Source: an uncultured Allobosea sp.
GTDB lineage: Bacteria > Pseudomonadota > Alphaproteobacteria > Rhizobiales > Beijerinckiaceae
Direction: 5' to 3'
NCBI RefSeq assembly: GCF_945957345.1
Contig: NZ_CAMFKW010000005.1
Span: 102,172-166,171, forward strand
DNA: 64,000 bases
Part shown: positions 35,512 through 47,693 of the stretch, piece after piece
How positions within the stretch are numbered: position 1 is the stretch's first letter
How the letters are laid out: the number at the start of each line of letters is the position of its first letter
The notes under the pieces: model-generated
Told to the model about the DNA's origin: nothing
The model's input: the letters and a program-made list of their open reading frames with translations, nothing else
Database searches by the model: none
Program-made: the position numbers and the translations under genes

Positions 35512-35526
35512 CTGTGGCTCTATCGC

Positions 35527-36312
35527 TCAGGCGATGCCGAGTTCGGCCGGCGCTTCCGCGACCGCCAGGCTGTCGCCTTCGACCAGCACACCTTCGGCGA
35601 GGACGCGGCAATAGATGCCGCAATCGACATGGCCGTAATTCTTCATCAGCGCCTTCGGGATCTGCATGTCGCGCGCGCCTGTCTCGGGATCGACATTGGT
35701 CGCGGCGCAGCGCTCGATCCGCTTGATCACCTGCAGGCGCAGGCCACCGGGGCCGGTGAGCTCGCGGTCGACGAACTCGTTCTCCGCCCAGGGCGCGAGG
35801 CCGCTGACCATCAGATTGCCGCGGAAGCGCAAGGGATCGACCGGCCGCCCGAGCCGCTCTTCGAGATCGGCGACGCTGGCCAGGTTGATGATCGAGACGA
35901 AACCCGAGCGCGAATCGGTGAAGCGATAGGTCGGCGGTGCCGTCAGCAGCTTCGGCTCGCCGCGCAGTTCCTCGGGCATGAAGCCCGTGAAGAAGCGCGA
36001 GATCGCGGCGTGGCCCTCGTCGTTGGTTGTCGGCGCGCGCAGTACCTCCCGCCCGCCCTCGTGGATGACGAGATCGCCGCTGGCATCGTCGTAGCGCGTC
36101 TTGAGCCTGGCTAGCGACTCGTTGCGCATCAGCATCAGGTACTTGATCTTGGGCTGGTGCACGGGCTCGGCCGTATCGAAGCCGGAGGGGCCGTTCTCGA
36201 TGGCGAAGAGCCGGTCGCCCGGAAAATAGCCGCCGGCCGGGAGCGCTGCGAGCTTCAGCCGTTCCGGCGAGAGCCCCTTCACGGGATAGCGGTAGAGCGT
36301 TTCGATGCGCAT
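35527..36312 (-). CDS. MOSC domain protein (YcbX-like)
   Basis: 261 residues: N-terminal MOSC_N beta-barrel (RIETLYRYPVKGLSPERLKL) and a C-terminal MOSC domain with FRGNLMVSGLAPWAENEFVD and the conserved cysteine in IKRIERCAATNVDPETGARD. MOSC proteins bind a molybdenum cofactor or carry sulfur; YcbX-type members reduce N-hydroxylated compounds. ATG 36312 chosen; the upstream open frame runs through a palindromic repeat and is not coding. Redox partner not encoded nearby. Confidence 0.9.
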   Translation of the reverse strand: MRIETLYRYPVKGLSPERLKLAALPAGGYFPGDRLFAIENGPSGFDTAEPVHQPKIKYLMLMRNESLARLKTRYDDASGDLVIHEGGREVLRAPTTNDEGHAAISRFFTGFMPEELRGEPKLLTAPPTYRFTDSRSGFVSIINLASVADLEERLGRPVDPLRFRGNLMVSGLAPWAENEFVDRELTGPGGLRLQVIKRIERCAATNVDPETGARDMQIPKALMKNYGHVDCGIYCRVLAEGVLVEGDSLAVAEAPAELGIA

Positions 36313-36346
36313 GGTCGGGTCCGGCAGTTCGAGATCTTCAGCGGCC

Positions 36347-36467
36347 CCAGCCCTCATCCTGAGGAGCAGGCCTCGGCCTGCGTCTCGAAGGATGCTCCAG
36401 ATGTCTCCGGAACCTCCTGGAACATCCTTCAGACGCCGCCTTCGCGGCTCCTCAGGATGAGGGCTGG
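36347..36467. repeat. 121-bp element with perfect 21-bp terminal inverted repeats
   Basis: The left end begins CCAGCCCTCATCCTGAGGAG and the right end is its exact complement over 21 bases (36347-36367 and 36447-36467). The inner part has a second imperfect pair around GAAGGATG / CATCCTTC. It sits in the MOSC upstream region. Looks like a miniature palindromic repeat; no transposase nearby. Confidence 0.75.
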
Positions 36468-36546
36468 AGGAATAATGCATTCAGGTTGGTGGGGACCATA
36501 TCCGCCTTCGGATGTTCTGACAGATCAAATTCTGTCTCCGTTTCGA

Positions 36547-36861
36547 TCATTCCTCGGCATCTTCGCCATCGCTGACCGAGCGCTGGCAGCCCCAGCCGGC
36601 GAGCACGGCATCGGTCTCCTCGGCGACGAAGAAGCGGGCAGCATCGCGGTCGTAGCCCTCGCCCAGCAGGCGTTCGTAATCGGTATGGACGTGGCGGACA
36701 TGGCTGCCGAGTGCGAGCCAGAGCGCAGTGGGCGGCGGCAGGTCCTTCATGTGGCGCCGCTCTGCCAGCGTGACCACGGCCTCGGCGTCGGAGAGCGGAA
36801 TGCCCGGTGCCAGCGCTCTCAACGCCCGACGAATCGCCTGCTGTCGCTTGGTCCCGGCCAT
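36547..36861 (-). CDS. DUF2293-like conserved protein
   Basis: 104 residues, cytosolic. The core RHMKDLPPPTALWLALGSHV, RHVHTDYERLLGEGYDRDAA, RFFVAEETDAVLAGWGC matches what I recall of the DUF2293 group found in alphaproteobacteria and fungi. N-terminus is basic (MAGTKRQQAIRRALRAL). Function unknown. Divergent from clpB. Confidence 0.75.
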   Translation of the reverse strand: MAGTKRQQAIRRALRALAPGIPLSDAEAVVTLAERRHMKDLPPPTALWLALGSHVRHVHTDYERLLGEGYDRDAARFFVAEETDAVLAGWGCQRSVSDGEDAEE

Positions 36862-36910
36862 GTCCGATCTGCACCTTCCGCTTGCGTCAGGTCAATTCTG
36901 CGATGGACCC

Positions 36911-36938
36911 CTTCCGTTGCGTGAAAGCAACACTATCT
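36911..36938 (+). promoter_or_regulatory. Possible heat-shock (RpoH) promoter of clpB
   Basis: CTTC at 36911-36914, 17 bases, ACTATCT at 36932-36938, close to the alphaproteobacterial RpoH pattern CTTG-N17/18-CYTATNT with one mismatch in each box. About 100 bases before the clpB ATG. Confidence 0.25.
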
Positions 36939-37036
36939 TGGTGGGCGAGGGGCGGCCCATCGCGGCGCCCCATCCTGATGAAAGGGCAGCAGGTTTGCGT
37001 CGCTACGGGGCGCGGCTTGCGGGCGGAGATATCTGA

Positions 37037-39655
<2,619 letters not shown>

Positions 39656-39679
39656 CGCTCGTCGAACACACAAATGAGG

Positions 39680-39711
39680 AAAGGGCCGCGCAAGCGGCCC
39701 TTTCTTGTTTT
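39680..39711. terminator. Intrinsic terminator after clpB
   Basis: AAAGGGCCGC (39680-39689), loop GCAA, GCGGCCCTTT (39694-39703), then a T-rich run. Lies between the convergent clpB and metW stops and could serve both. Confidence 0.85.
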
Positions 39712-39727
39712 TGGAGCTGGGTGTGCC

Positions 39728-40351
39728 CTAACCGCGCTTCAGCAGGAACACCGCCTGCGCGCCGAACAGGTTCCAGAACCACCAGGGCGCATTGACGCCG
39801 ACCCGGCCACCGGCTGCGTCGAGCGCGACCGCACGCTCCTTGCGGGCGCCGATCTGGTCGCAGAGCGCGACGAAATCGCGGATCGTGCAGAAATGGATAT
39901 TGGGAGTATCCCACCAGGCGTAGGGCAGGGAGTCCGTGACCGGCATCCGCCCCTGAAAGAAGACTTGGCTTCGCATCCGCCAATGCCCGAAATTCGGGAA
40001 GGAGACGATGGCGTGCCGGCCGATGCGCAGCATCTGTTCCAGCACGAGGCGCGGGTTGCGCGTCGCCTGGATCGTCTGGGAGAGGATGACGTAGTCGAAC
40101 GAGTCGTCCGGGTAGTCGGCGAGGTCGGTATCGGCGTCGCCCTGGATCACGGAGAGCCCGCGGGCCACGCAATCCGCCACGCCCTCGCGCGACAGTTCGA
40201 TCCCGCGCGCATCGACTTGCCGGCTTTCGGCCAATAGCGCCAGCAGGGCGCCGTCGCCGCAGCCGACATCGAGCACGCGTGTGCCCGGCTGCACCATCTC
40301 GGCGACGAGCATGAGGTCGATGCGGTTGGTCTGGTTGTCGCTAAAGGCCAT
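39728..40351 (-). CDS. metW: Methionine biosynthesis protein MetW
   Basis: 207 residues, methyltransferase-fold protein. SAM-like motif VLDVGCGDGALLALLAE, then the MetW hallmarks LSQTIQATRNPRLVLEQMLR, GRHAIVSFPNFGHWRMRSQV and PYAWWDTPNIHFCT. MetW works with MetX in homoserine acylation; its exact chemistry is not known. Three bases after the metX stop, so same operon. Confidence 0.95.
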   Translation of the reverse strand: MAFSDNQTNRIDLMLVAEMVQPGTRVLDVGCGDGALLALLAESRQVDARGIELSREGVADCVARGLSVIQGDADTDLADYPDDSFDYVILSQTIQATRNPRLVLEQMLRIGRHAIVSFPNFGHWRMRSQVFFQGRMPVTDSLPYAWWDTPNIHFCTIRDFVALCDQIGARKERAVALDAAGGRVGVNAPWWFWNLFGAQAVFLLKRG

Positions 40352-40354
40352 CGT

Positions 40355-41524
40355 TTAAAGTCCGCGTGCCCGCGCCGCCGCGCAGATGAAGCCGCGCGTG
40401 GTGGCGAAAAGATTGGGCTCTTCCAGCAGGAAGGCGTCGTGGCCCTTGTCGCTCTCCAGCTCGACGAAGGAGACCGAGGCACCGGCTGCGTTGAGCGCAT
40501 GGACGATGGCGCGCGAATCCGCCGTCGGGAACAGCCAGTCAGAAGTGAAGGAGGCCACGCAGAAACGTGTCTTCGTGCCGGTGAAGGCCCGCGCCAGCAC
40601 GCCGTCATGATCGGCGGCGAGGTCGAAATAATCCATCGCGCGGGTGACGTAGAGATAGGAATTGGCGTCGAAGCGCTCGACGAAGCTCAGCCCCTGGTGG
40701 CGCAGATAGCTCTCGACCTGGAAATCCGCGTCGAAGGAGAAGGTCGGCGCTTCCCGATCCTGCAGCTTGCGGCCGAACTTGCGGTGCAGCGCCTGCTCCG
40801 AGAGATAGGTGATATGCGCGCCCATCCGCGCGACCGACAGCCCCTTGGCCGGGCGCGTGCCCTCTTCGAGATAGCGCCCCTGCCGCCATTCCGGATCGGC
40901 CATCACCGCCTGCCGGCCGACCTCGTGGAAGGCGATGTTCTGGGCGGAATGCTTGGCGCCGGTCGCCAGCGGCAGCGCCGAGAAGACGCGGGCCGGATAG
41001 CTCGCCGCCCATTGCAGCACCTGCATGCCGCCCATCGAGCCGCCGGCGACGCAGAACAGCGTCTCGATGCCCAAGGAGTCGACGAGCGCGGCCTGCGCCC
41101 GCACCATGTCGCGGATGGTCACGACCGGGAAGGACAGGCCCCAGGGTTTGCCCGTGGCCGGGTTGGTCGAGGCCGGCCCGGTCGTGCCGGTGCAGCCGCC
41201 GATGACATTGGCGCAGATCACGAAGAAGCGGTTGGTGTCGATCGGCTTGCCCGGCCCGATCATTGCCGTCCACCAGCCACCCTTGCCGGTGATCGGGTTG
41301 CGGCTCGCCACATATTGGTCGCCGGTCAGGGCATGGCAGACGAGGATGGCGTTGGACTTGGCGGCATTGAGTTCGCCGTAGGTCTGGTAGGCGATCTGCC
41401 AATGGTCCAGCACGACGCCGCAATCCATCAGCAAGGGCGTATCGGGCCCGAAGCGCGCGGCCGGGCTGGAGGGCTCGTTCGCCTCCTTCTGCGGATCGGC
41501 CAGGCTGGGGGAGAGATCGCTCAT
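40355..41524 (-). CDS. metX: Homoserine O-acetyltransferase (or O-succinyltransferase) MetX
   Basis: 389 residues, alpha/beta hydrolase enzyme acylating L-homoserine for methionine synthesis. Nucleophile Ser163 in [30 protein letters not shown] loop; the catalytic His near the C-terminus in [12 protein letters not shown]. Acetyl versus succinyl donor cannot be told by eye; MetX of MetW-linked operons can use succinyl-CoA. I looked upstream for a SAM-II riboswitch and did not find one. Divergent from the chorismate mutase gene. Confidence 0.95.
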   Translation of the reverse strand: MSDLSPSLADPQKEANEPSSPAARFGPDTPLLMDCGVVLDHWQIAYQTYGELNAAKSNAILVCHALTGDQYVASRNPITGKGGWWTAMIGPGKPIDTNRFFVICANVIGGCTGTTGPASTNPATGKPWGLSFPVVTIRDMVRAQAALVDSLGIETLFCVAGGSMGGMQVLQWAASYPARVFSALPLATGAKHSAQNIAFHEVGRQAVMADPEWRQGRYLEEGTRPAKGLSVARMGAHITYLSEQALHRKFGRKLQDREAPTFSFDADFQVESYLRHQGLSFVERFDANSYLYVTRAMDYFDLAADHDGVLARAFTGTKTRFCVASFTSDWLFPTADSRAIVHALNAAGASVSFVELESDKGHDAFLLEEPNLFATTRGFICAAARARGL

Positions 41525-41693
41525 GTCGTCCGCTTCGGCAGTAGGATTTGTCTTGCCGGTCCAGGCGTTCGGAAAATCGAACTCTAGCGATGACCTGCCG
41601 AAGCGTTCCTGTCAACGCGGGACTGCGCAGCCGGCTTTGCCAAGGCGTTGCGGGAGCGCTAAGGAGCGTGGCCTTGCCGGAAAGCGCGTTGCC

Positions 41694-42527
41694 ATGACCG
41701 AAGCCGCTCCCACCTCCCTTGCCGATCTGCGCGGTGAAATCGACCGCATCGACAGTGCGATGCATGCGCTGCTGATGGAGCGCTCCCAGGTCATCGAGAC
41801 GCTGATCTCGATCAAGAAGACGCAGGCCTCCGGCTCCGCCTTCCGCCCCGGCCGCGAGGCCGACATCATGAAGCGCCTTGCCCTCAGCCATAAGGGCCTG
41901 CTGCCGCTCGACACGGTCGAGAGCGTCTGGCGCATCATCATCGCGACCTTCACCTATGTGCAGGCGAACTACTCGGTCCATGCCGATATCTCCGGCGGCG
42001 ACGCGGCGATGCGCGATTCCGCCCGTTTCCATTTCGGCTTCACCGTCCCTTATGTCCCGCATGAGGATGCGCGCTCGGTCATTCGCGCGGTCGCCGAGTC
42101 GGCGGGCGATCTCGGCATCTTCCGCATGGATCAGGGCGCCAGCGCCGGCATCTGGTGGCGCGACCTGATCGGGGCCGATGCGCCCAAGATCATCGCGCGG
42201 CTGCCCTTCGTCGAGCGGCCGAACCACCCCGCGGGGACGCCGGTCTATTGCATCGCCAAGCCGCTGGCGGACGCCGCCGTGCGCGAGATCGTGCTCTATG
42301 CCGCCCGCGTCGAGCGCTGGTCTGAAAGCTTGCGCCACGGCCTTGCCGAGCATCTGGCCGAGGTCTCGGCCTCGGCTGCCGACGGCTCGCATCTCTCGCT
42401 GCTGGTCGCGGCCTCCGGCGAGGTCGATCAGGCCGCGATCCGGCAGGCCCTCGTGCCGGCCGGTCTCAGCGACTTCGCCGAGATCGGCAGCCACGCCGCC
42501 CGCTTCTCCGTCAAATCCGCCCGCTGA
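41694..42527 (+). CDS. Chorismate mutase (AroQ-type with C-terminal extension)
   Basis: 277 residues. N-terminal AroQ helical domain (about 10-95: [52 protein letters not shown]) converts chorismate to prephenate. The remaining 170 residues, with [20 protein letters not shown], resemble the prephenate dehydratase-like/regulatory part seen in rhizobial homologues, but I do not see a full dehydratase. 38 bp upstream of hisC and co-directional with tyrC: an aromatic amino-acid run. Confidence 0.9.
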   Translation: MTEAAPTSLADLRGEIDRIDSAMHALLMERSQVIETLISIKKTQASGSAFRPGREADIMKRLALSHKGLLPLDTVESVWRIIIATFTYVQANYSVHADISGGDAAMRDSARFHFGFTVPYVPHEDARSVIRAVAESAGDLGIFRMDQGASAGIWWRDLIGADAPKIIARLPFVERPNHPAGTPVYCIAKPLADAAVREIVLYAARVERWSESLRHGLAEHLAEVSASAADGSHLSLLVAASGEVDQAAIRQALVPAGLSDFAEIGSHAARFSVKSAR

Positions 42528-42565
42528 ACGGGCTCGCCCCGCTCCCTGCTGCAAGGTCAATCGTC

Positions 42566-43660
42566 ATGGCGATCCGCCCCACCCCGCGCCCCGGCGTCCT
42601 CGATATCGAGGCTTACGTCCCCGGCAAATCCGCCGCGCCTGCCGGCGTGAAGCTGCACAAGCTCTCCTCCAACGAGACCCCACTCGGCCCGAGCCCGAAG
42701 GCGATCGCCGCTTTCGAAGGTCTCGCCGCCAAGCTGGAGCTCTATCCCGACGGCACGTCGACCAAGCTCAAGCAGGCGATCGCTGCTCGCTATGGCCTCG
42801 ATCCGGCGCGGATCATCTGCGGCAACGGCTCGGATGAACTGCTGGAGCTCGTCACCAAGGCCTATCTCGGCGCCGGCGACGAGGGCATCTACAGCGAGTA
42901 CGGCTTCCTGGTTTACCGCATCGCCATTCTCGCCATGGGTGGCAAACCTGTCGTCGTGCCCGAGAAGAACTATACGGCCGATGTCGACGGCATCCTCGCG
43001 GCGGTGACGCCGAAGACGAAGATCGTCTTCCTCGCCAATCCCAACAACCCGACCGGCACCTATCTGCCCTTCGACGAGGTCAAGCGCCTGCAGGCCGGCC
43101 TGCCGCCGCATGTCCTGCTCGTGCTCGACGCCGCCTATGCCGAGTATGTCCGCCGCAACGACTACGCTTCCGGCATCGAACTCGTCGCCGAGAGCGAGAA
43201 TGTCGTGATGACCCGGACCTTCTCGAAGATCTACGGCCTCGCCAATCTCCGCATCGGCTGGATGTATGCGCCGGCCCATATCATCGATGCGCTCGAGCGC
43301 ATCCGCGGCCCGTTCAACGTCAACGGCGCCGCGATCGAGGCTGGTGCTGCCGCCGTCGCCGACGAGGCCCATGTCGCCGCGGCCCTCGAGCACAACGAAA
43401 AGTGGCTGGGCTGGACGACGGCCGAGCTGGAGAAGCTCGGGCTCACCGTCACGCCCTCGGTTGGCAATTTCGTGCTGATCCATTTCACGAAGACGGCCGG
43501 CAAGACCGCCAAGGAGGCCGACGCCTTCCTGACCCAGCGCGGCCTCATCCTGCGCGCCGTCGGCGGCTACGGCCTGCCGGATGCGCTGCGGATGACGATC
43601 GGCTCCGAGGAGGCGAACCGCCTCGTTGTCGCTGCGCTCGCCGACTTCCTCAAGGCGTGA
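42566..43660 (+). CDS. hisC: Histidinol-phosphate aminotransferase (also aromatic aminotransferase)
   Basis: 364 residues, fold type I PLP enzyme. Schiff-base Lys221 in [17 protein letters not shown]; substrate and cofactor motifs [36 protein letters not shown]. Between chorismate mutase and arogenate/prephenate dehydrogenase genes, so it may also transaminate prephenate or phenylpyruvates. Overlaps the following tyrC if GTG 43657 is its start. Confidence 0.93.
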   Translation: MAIRPTPRPGVLDIEAYVPGKSAAPAGVKLHKLSSNETPLGPSPKAIAAFEGLAAKLELYPDGTSTKLKQAIAARYGLDPARIICGNGSDELLELVTKAYLGAGDEGIYSEYGFLVYRIAILAMGGKPVVVPEKNYTADVDGILAAVTPKTKIVFLANPNNPTGTYLPFDEVKRLQAGLPPHVLLVLDAAYAEYVRRNDYASGIELVAESENVVMTRTFSKIYGLANLRIGWMYAPAHIIDALERIRGPFNVNGAAIEAGAAAVADEAHVAAALEHNEKWLGWTTAELEKLGLTVTPSVGNFVLIHFTKTAGKTAKEADAFLTQRGLILRAVGGYGLPDALRMTIGSEEANRLVVAALADFLKA

Positions 43661-43665
43661 GTGAA

Positions 43666-44604
43666 ATGGCGGAAAGCTTCGCACCGCGCCGCTCCGAGCC
43701 GGTCTTCGCCCGGCTCGCCATCATCGGCATCGGGCTGATCGGCTCTTCGATCGCGCGCGCGGCGAAGGAGCTGAACCTCGCCGGCACGATTGTGCTGGCC
43801 GATCGCGACGAAGCCGTCCGCAAGCGGGCGCGCGAGCTCGGCCTCGGTCATACGGTCACTGAGACGGCGGCGGAAGCGGCCCGCGATGCCGATCACATCG
43901 TCCTTTGCGTGCCGGTCGGCGCCTGCGGGGAGGTCGCGGCCGAAATCGCGTCCGTGTTGAAGCCCGGTGCGATCGTCTCCGATGTCGGCTCGGTCAAGGG
44001 CTCGGTCGTCGAGGCCGTCTCGCCGCATCTGCCGGAGGGCGTCGCCTTCGTGCCGGCCCACCCGGTCGCGGGTACCGAGAATTCCGGCCCGGATGCCGGC
44101 TTTCCGAGCCTCTTCCTCAATCGCTGGTGCATCCTGACGCCGCCGGAAGGCACGGACGCTGCGGCCATCGCGAAAACCCGCCAGTTCTGGGAGGGGATGG
44201 GTGCGCTGGTCGAGGTGATGAGCGCGCAGCATCATGACCTCGTGCTCGCCGTCACCAGCCACCTGCCGCATCTCATCGCCTACAACATCGTCGGCACGGC
44301 CGAGGATCTGGAGGCGGTGACGCAGTCCGAGGTGATCAAGTTCTCGGCCGGCGGCTTCCGCGACTTCACCCGCATCGCGGCTTCCGACCCGACGATGTGG
44401 CGCGACGTCTTCCTGCACAACAAGGAGGCGGTGCTGGAGATGCTCGGCCGCTTCAACGAGGACCTCGCCCTGCTCACCCGCGCCATTCGCTATGGCGACG
44501 GCGAGACCTTGCACAAGCACTTCACCCGCACGCGCGCCATCCGCCGCGGCATCGTCGCGCTCGGTCAGGAGAAGCCCGAGACGGAGAAGCTGCGCAAGGA
44601 TTGA
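43666..44604 (+). CDS. tyrC: Prephenate/arogenate dehydrogenase
   Basis: 312 residues. NAD(P)-binding Rossmann motif LAIIGIGLIGSSIARAAKEL, acid DRDEA, then SDVGSVKGSVVEAV, PAHPVAGTENSGPDAGFPSL and the substrate-histidine region AVTSHLPHLIAYNIVG. Makes tyrosine precursors. ATG 43666 used; an in-frame GTG at 43657 overlaps the hisC stop by four bases and would give translational coupling, so it is a real alternative. Confidence 0.93.
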   Translation: MAESFAPRRSEPVFARLAIIGIGLIGSSIARAAKELNLAGTIVLADRDEAVRKRARELGLGHTVTETAAEAARDADHIVLCVPVGACGEVAAEIASVLKPGAIVSDVGSVKGSVVEAVSPHLPEGVAFVPAHPVAGTENSGPDAGFPSLFLNRWCILTPPEGTDAAAIAKTRQFWEGMGALVEVMSAQHHDLVLAVTSHLPHLIAYNIVGTAEDLEAVTQSEVIKFSAGGFRDFTRIAASDPTMWRDVFLHNKEAVLEMLGRFNEDLALLTRAIRYGDGETLHKHFTRTRAIRRGIVALGQEKPETEKLRKD

Positions 44605-44695
44605 TGTCTGCCGCACGATGCCGTGTGGAGGCATTGTGCATGGTGTCGAGATTGGCTTGCCAAGCCCGACGGCGGCTGGTACAGCGCCACCCGTT

Positions 44696-44771
44696 GCCGC
44701 AATAGCTCAGCTGGTAGAGCACCTCATTCGTAATGAGGGGGTCGGGGGTTCGAATCCCTCTTGCGGCACCA
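44696..44771 (+). tRNA. tRNA-Thr (anticodon CGT)
   Basis: A 76-base cloverleaf including an encoded CCA. Acceptor stem GCCGCAA (44696-44702) pairs with TTGCGGC (44761-44767); anticodon stem CCTCA/TGAGG around loop TTCGTAA, reading CGT, which decodes ACG; T-arm GGGGG-TTCGAAT-CCCTC. No integrase gene is nearby. Confidence 0.96.
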
Positions 44772-44820
44772 TTTCCCCTCAAGATTGAGTTGGCTGCGGT
44801 TCTTCGCAAAACCGGGCTGT

Positions 44821-47418
44821 TCAGCTGCTTCGGCGCGGCCGGAGGCTTCGTGGCGCGCGGCGAGCTCCAGCGCGTGCCTTGCCTGCGAGGGCTCCCAGGT
44901 CCAGCGCGACGGATTTGACGGAAATGTCGTCGGGATCGGTCCGGATCTCGAAACCCAGGTCGCGACAGAGCGCGAGCATCGGCGCGTTCTCCGCCAGGAC
45001 CTGGCTATGGACGCGCTGCAGATTTTCGGCCTTGGCCCAGTCGATGATCAACTCCATCAGCGCCCGGCCGAGGCCGATGCCCTTCAGGTCGGAGCGCAGC
45101 AGGATCGCGTATTCAGCCTCGACATGGCCGGGGTCGGCATGGAGGCGGACGGCGCCGGCCGCTTCCCCGCTGCCCTCCTCGATGGCGATGAAGGCCATTT
45201 CCCGCGCGTAGTCGAGCTGGGTCAGGCGGGCGAGAAAGGCGTGGCTGAACGATTTCAGCGGCGCGAAGAACCGCAGTCGCAGATCTTCGGCGGTGACCCG
45301 CCCGAGCATCGCGCCGACCAGGAGCTCGTCCTCCGGTTTCATCGGACGTATGAGGAAGTGCCGCTCGCCGAGCGCAAGCTGTGACGTCCAATTGCCGGGA
45401 TAGGGGCGGATCGCAGGACGACGGCGGCGCACTGGGTCCGGCTCCAGCACGACACGGGCATCGACGGCGACAGTGCCGCTCGCATCGGCGAGGATCGGAT
45501 TGAGGTCCATCGCGCGGATCTGCGGAAGCGCCGAAGCGATGTTGCCGAGCGCCACCAGGACGGCTGCGATCGCGCGTCGGTCGGCCGCAGGAACATCGCG
45601 ATAGGCGGCGAGGATGCGTGAGACGCGCGTCCGGGCGATCAGGTTCTCGGCCGAGGCGAGATCGAGCGGCGGCAAGGCGACATGCGTGTCGGCGATGAGC
45701 TCGGCCGCCGTGCCGCCGCGGCCGAAAACGACGACAGGACCGAAGCAGGGATCGACGGAGAAGCCGGCGATCAGCTCGCGCGCCTTGTTGCGATGCGCCA
45801 TCGGCTGCACCATGAAACCCGTCAACCGTGCCTGGGGTCGTTCCTGTCGCAGACGTTCGGCCATGCGACCGGCGGCATTGCGGACGGCCTGTTCGTTGGC
45901 GAGGTCGAGCTCGACGCCGCCGACATCCGACTTGTGCGCGACATCTGGGGAGACGATCTTGAGGGCCACGGTGCGCCCGGCCGCGAACTGCGCCTTGGCG
46001 GCTTCGACAGCCGCCTCGGCATCGGCGGCGATGACGAGGCCGAGCGTTGGAATGCGAAACAGGGCCAGCAGCTCCGCGACCTCGTCCGGTTCCAGCCAAC
46101 TGCGACCTTGAGCGATCGCCCGGTCGACGAGCGCCGTGGCGGCCACGATGTCCGGCTGAGCGCTGTCATCGAGCGCGGGTGGCGTCGCCATCAGTTCCTT
46201 GAGCAATCGCGCATGGCGCGTCAGGTGCTGGAAGCCGAGGATCGCATCTCGTTCGGTTGCGAAAGAGGGGATGCCGGCTGCCGCGAAAATCGCCGCTGTT
46301 TCCTCGCCGCCGCCGACCCAGACCGCCAGCACCGGCTTGTTCGCCGCAGATACGGAGCGTGCCTCGGCCAGAGCGTGCGCGCAATCCGCGGGGTCGTCCG
46401 GCGCCAGCGGTGCGTTGAGTGCCAGGACGGCGTCGACATCGCGCTCGGCGAGCAGGCGAGCCGAAGCTTCACGATAATCCTGTGCCGTCCGAACGATCGT
46501 CGGCTCATGGAACTGCCGGTCCGCGCCGCCAACCTGGCGCAATCGCGCCGCGGCCAACGCCGCCAGCCCCTCGCCATTGCTGAGGATGGCAAACCGGCCG
46601 GCATCCGCGGCGCGGGCGCGTCCCAACGTCTCGGCAGCTGCAAAGAGCTCGTCGAGGTCGCTCACGCGCAACAGGCCCGCACGATGGAAGGCAGCGTCAT
46701 GCGCGGCGTCGCTGGTCACGATCAGGGCGGAATGCGTCAGGGCCGGCCAGGGCGGTTCCAGGCGCGGCGGCCGCAGCACCAGCACCGGCTTGAGCCTTGC
46801 GGCAGCGCGCGCCGACGAGAGAAAGCGCGAGGCGTCAGTGACGTCGTCGATCGCAAGCAGAATGGCGCGCGTCGCGGGATCGGCGCCGAAATGATCGAGG
46901 CAGTCGGCGATATCGACATCGGTGCCTTCTCCGAGGACGAGGGCGCCCGAAAATCCGATCCCGCGCCTCGCGGCCCAGGCCAGGATGCCGGCTGCGACCG
47001 AATTGGATTGCGCAACGAGGGCGAGCGAGCCCGCAGCCAGATGCACCGGAACGGCGGTAGCGTTCAGGCCGAGACGCGGCGCAGCAAGGCCGAGCGATGA
47101 TGGGCCGATCAATCGGATGCCGGCGGTCCGTGCTGCAATCCGCAGGCGCTCGGCATCGGCGGCGGAACCGTCTGGCACGAGAAGCCCGGCGCTGCCGCTT
47201 CCGGCTGCCGCCAGGACCTGCTTGGCGGCTGCAGACGGCGCGATCAGGAGATCGCAGGGCGGCAGGGATCGAAACGCCGTCTCATCGGAAAGCACATTGA
47301 GCTCGCCGCGATAGGACCCCGCGCGGATCTGCGCCGCCAGCACATCCGTTTCGGGAGAGCCCGCAAGGACCGTGATCGTCCTTGGTTCAAGCGCGCGTCT
47401 GAGCAAGGCGAGCGTCAT
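44821..47418 (-). CDS. PatZ-like protein: ADP-forming CoA-ligase domains plus GNAT acetyltransferase
   Basis: 865 residues from ATG 47418. Order: CoA-binding domain (1-120, divergent), succinyl-CoA-ligase-like domain, ATP-grasp domain (IPTLGLVIAADAEAAVEAAK, ALKIVSPDVAHKSDVGGVEL), and a C-terminal GNAT domain (FLIRPMKPEDELLVGAMLGR, DLKGIGLGRALMELIIDWAK). This is the Pat/PatZ layout: protein lysine acetyltransferases that inactivate acetyl-CoA synthetase. The usual SHTGALAGSD stretch is changed to THSALIVTSD and the NCLG motif to SSLG, so ligase activity may be lost. Tail points at tRNA-Thr. Confidence 0.88.
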   Translation of the reverse strand: MTLALLRRALEPRTITVLAGSPETDVLAAQIRAGSYRGELNVLSDETAFRSLPPCDLLIAPSAAAKQVLAAAGSGSAGLLVPDGSAADAERLRIAARTAGIRLIGPSSLGLAAPRLGLNATAVPVHLAAGSLALVAQSNSVAAGILAWAARRGIGFSGALVLGEGTDVDIADCLDHFGADPATRAILLAIDDVTDASRFLSSARAAARLKPVLVLRPPRLEPPWPALTHSALIVTSDAAHDAAFHRAGLLRVSDLDELFAAAETLGRARAADAGRFAILSNGEGLAALAAARLRQVGGADRQFHEPTIVRTAQDYREASARLLAERDVDAVLALNAPLAPDDPADCAHALAEARSVSAANKPVLAVWVGGGEETAAIFAAAGIPSFATERDAILGFQHLTRHARLLKELMATPPALDDSAQPDIVAATALVDRAIAQGRSWLEPDEVAELLALFRIPTLGLVIAADAEAAVEAAKAQFAAGRTVALKIVSPDVAHKSDVGGVELDLANEQAVRNAAGRMAERLRQERPQARLTGFMVQPMAHRNKARELIAGFSVDPCFGPVVVFGRGGTAAELIADTHVALPPLDLASAENLIARTRVSRILAAYRDVPAADRRAIAAVLVALGNIASALPQIRAMDLNPILADASGTVAVDARVVLEPDPVRRRRPAIRPYPGNWTSQLALGERHFLIRPMKPEDELLVGAMLGRVTAEDLRLRFFAPLKSFSHAFLARLTQLDYAREMAFIAIEEGSGEAAGAVRLHADPGHVEAEYAILLRSDLKGIGLGRALMELIIDWAKAENLQRVHSQVLAENAPMLALCRDLGFEIRTDPDDISVKSVALDLGALAGKARAGARRAPRSLRPRRSS

Positions 47419-47693
47419 CGATCGGCGGTTCCGGTCCTCGAGGTCGACAGCAGACGCGATTCCCGGCCGCCAAGCCAGCGGTCCTTTGCGGGTACCCGGT
47501 TTGGAGCCGAGGCCGCCCGGCGCGCCAGCGCTGTCCACTCCATCGTACAGGTTTGGCGCATGCTTGGCCCGCATGATCGATCAAAGCGGATCGCCGGGCG
47601 GCGCTCTTGCTTCGGCAATTCCGGATCGGCCAACATCGGGCAGCGATGGCTGCGGCCCGAGCAAACGATCCCGGGAACGAGAGGCGAGGGCAG

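Noticed and set aside
41525..41693. A SAM-II riboswitch upstream of metX
   Set aside because: Expected from the gene and lineage, but I could not find the conserved pseudoknot sequence blocks on the minus strand.
44696..44771. tRNA-Thr as an integration site for a genomic island
   Set aside because: No integrase and no direct repeat of the tRNA 3' end was seen in the following 13 kb, so the 47.7-58.8 kb region cannot be called an island on this basis.
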